Below, one piece after another: positions 6,869 to 7,762 of a stretch of 7,762 nt of DNA. The stretch comes from Steroidobacteraceae bacterium (GTDB lineage: Bacteria; Pseudomonadota; Gammaproteobacteria; Steroidobacterales; Steroidobacteraceae), in assembly GCA_013044085.1 (NCBI GenBank), contig JABEVI010000067.1, positions 1 through 7,762 on the forward strand, read 5' to 3'. Each line of letters opens with the position of its first letter. Positions within the stretch are counted from its first letter, which is position 1. The notes under the pieces are model-generated. The model worked only from the letters and a program-made list of their open reading frames with translations. It searched no databases and was not told the DNA's origin. A program made the translations under genes and the position numbers.

Positions 6869-7528
6869 CTACTCGAACAATTCCACGTCGCTTTCGGCCG
6901 GCTGTTCGGCCAAGCGATCGCGGTAGGTGCATTCGCGGGCGGCAACGGCCTGGGTCTCGAGCGCGCGCAGCCGCTTGAGGCGCACGCGACCGGTTGCCGG
7001 GAAATACATGACGTGCCGCGGCACGACATCGCCCATATCCTCTGCGGCGACACGGATGCCCTCGATGCGGGCGAAGTGGTGTGCGAAGGCTATATTGCGC
7101 TCGCCGATATCGGTCATTGAGGGCAGGATCCGGCCACCGCCGAACAGCTTGAGCTCCAGCCGTTCGCGCCTTGCGCCGAGCTTCAAGGCCTCGTTGATCA
7201 GACTTTCCATGGCGTTGGTGCCGTAGCGCGTCGATGGAGTGCCGTCCGCCATGCTCCAGGAGTCGATGCCGATTGAATTGTCCTCCGGCAACATGAAGTG
7301 GTTCATGCCACCGACACCGTTCGTCGTATCGCGAAGACAGGCGGCGATGCAGGAGCCAAGAACCGTCGTGACCGCCTCGTCGTGTCGGGTTACGTAAAAC
7401 TCGCCGGGCAGGATCCTCGCGGACCAACAGCCGACGTGCGGGTCCCAATAGCGTTGGATCTTCTCGAAGCCCGTCGCGGCGGCAGGCTTAGGTCGAGTGG
7501 CGGTGTAGGCTGACGGCATCTGCAGCAT
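6869..7528 (-). CDS. cheD: Chemoreceptor glutamine deamidase CheD
   Basis: CheD hydrolyses the side-chain amide of specific glutamines in chemoreceptors to glutamate, which tunes receptor signalling and creates methylation sites. In CheC-containing species it also partners with CheC. The 219-residue protein has the catalytic Cys60 (TTVLGSCIAACLRD), His77 (GGMNHFMLP) and Thr54, with the same 6- and 17-residue spacing as Thr21/Cys27/His44 of Thermotoga CheD. The core also shows YGTNAMESLINEALKLGA, LELKLFGGGRIL and IGERNIAFAHHF. The catalytic core is preceded by about 40 residues of the kind seen in proteobacterial CheD (RILPGEFYVT). After RVRLKRL it is followed by a charged tail of about 33 residues ending SDVELFE. 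This tail end matches the end of the CheZ-like protein at 3803-4309. It is the first gene of the operon in view. The ATG at 7528 has no good ribosome site; an ATG at 7519 is an alternative. Confidence 0.95.
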   Translation of the reverse strand: MLQMPSAYTATRPKPAAATGFEKIQRYWDPHVGCWSARILPGEFYVTRHDEAVTTVLGSCIAACLRDTTNGVGGMNHFMLPEDNSIGIDSWSMADGTPSTRYGTNAMESLINEALKLGARRERLELKLFGGGRILPSMTDIGERNIAFAHHFARIEGIRVAAEDMGDVVPRHVMYFPATGRVRLKRLRALETQAVAARECTYRDRLAEQPAESDVELFE

Positions 7529-7530
7529 AT

Positions 7531-7540
7531 GTAAACTTAC
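7531..7540 (-). repeat. Small inverted repeat just before cheD
   Basis: On the minus strand GTAAGTTTAC (arms GTAA and TTAC) sits 2 bases before the cheD ATG, exactly where a Shine-Dalgarno sequence would be expected and is not seen. It could be an operator half-site or simply AT-rich leader sequence. The arms are only four bases, so chance is a real possibility. Confidence 0.25.
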
Positions 7541-7651
7541 GGCACAGCTTGTCCCGGAACCGCGGATGATCGGTACTGCCAGGATCGGCGCGCTCGTGCG
7601 TAGAACCTGAGTCAGCGGTGATGTCGATGGCTTTCACGTTGGTGAGCCGAA

Positions 7652-7678
7652 CTATCGACAGCCAGCCGCTCAACTTGA
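7652..7678 (-). promoter_or_regulatory. Sigma-28 (FliA) type promoter for the cheD-cheY-cheA operon
   Basis: Read on the minus strand, TCAAGTTG at 7678-7671 and GTCGATAG at 7659-7652 are separated by exactly 11 bases. The FliA consensus is TAAAGTTT, 11 bases, GCCGATAA. Six of eight bases match in each half, including the CGATA core of the -10 box. It points towards cheD, predicting a transcript that starts near 7645 with a leader of about 117 bases. Flagellar late-class sigma control of chemotaxis genes is well established. The match is imperfect at the second base of the -35 box, so this is a prediction. Confidence 0.5.
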
Positions 7679-7762
7679 GACGAGTGAGCCGGCCCGGCGG
7701 GGAGTGGCACCGCCGAAGATCCGCAAGCGCACGCGCAGCACCCACGAAGATATTAAAAAAAA

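Larger units (their letters stand above)
7529..7762. other. Region upstream of cheD without a recognised gene
   Basis: These 234 bases hold the predicted FliA promoter and the cheD leader. An open frame on the minus strand (7745 down to 7488) crosses the promoter and runs into cheD out of frame. One short part, LKLSGWLSIVRL, faintly resembles the start of a STAS domain, but the rest does not continue as one, so I do not call a gene. The window ends in a run of eight A (7755-7762), which is T on the minus strand and could be the tail of a terminator of an upstream minus-strand gene. Confidence 0.4.

Noticed and set aside
7488..7745. Minus-strand 85-residue open frame upstream of and overlapping cheD, with a faint STAS-like stretch
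   Set aside because: Similarity is limited to about a dozen residues, the rest does not follow the fold, it overlaps cheD out of frame, and the predicted FliA promoter lies inside it.

Overview
The window comes from a GC-rich, flagellated bacterium, most likely a proteobacterium. The two-subunit (alpha/beta) glycyl-tRNA synthetase, the glyS-plsC neighbourhood and the CheA/CheD/CheY types fit a gamma- or betaproteobacterium. The exact lineage cannot be fixed from sequence reading alone. All seven confident genes look intact, and no tRNA, rRNA, insertion sequence, CRISPR array or prophage gene is visible.

Left half, + strand (68-3794): a compact housekeeping operon of glyQ (glycyl-tRNA synthetase alpha), glyS (beta; its start overlaps the glyQ stop by one base) and a plsC-type 1-acylglycerol-3-phosphate acyltransferase that begins 8 bases after glyS. 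It couples glycine charging of tRNA with membrane phospholipid synthesis only by position. The gmhB gene often found between glyS and plsC is absent.

Right half, - strand (7528 down to 3803): a chemotaxis operon in the order cheD, cheY, cheA and a small helical gene. CheA is a full five-region histidine kinase with an unusual P2-like region. CheY is a single-domain receiver with all catalytic residues. CheD is a receptor glutamine deamidase with Cys/His/Thr in place. The last gene encodes a 168-residue helical protein with a DxxxQ motif in a context like the CheZ phosphatase active site, so I propose it as the CheY-P phosphatase of the cluster. A good sigma-28 (FliA) promoter match lies about 125 bases upstream of cheD.

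The most interesting observation is that CheD and the CheZ-like protein, which are otherwise unrelated, end in the same tetrapeptide VELF, written with different codons. This looks like a selected C-terminal docking tag shared by two chemotaxis enzymes. The cluster has no cheW, cheR, cheB, cheC or receptor gene in view, so those would have to be supplied from elsewhere. The two operons converge with only 8 bases between their stop codons and no clear terminator. The 234 bases upstream of cheD hold the promoter and leader but no gene I recognise.
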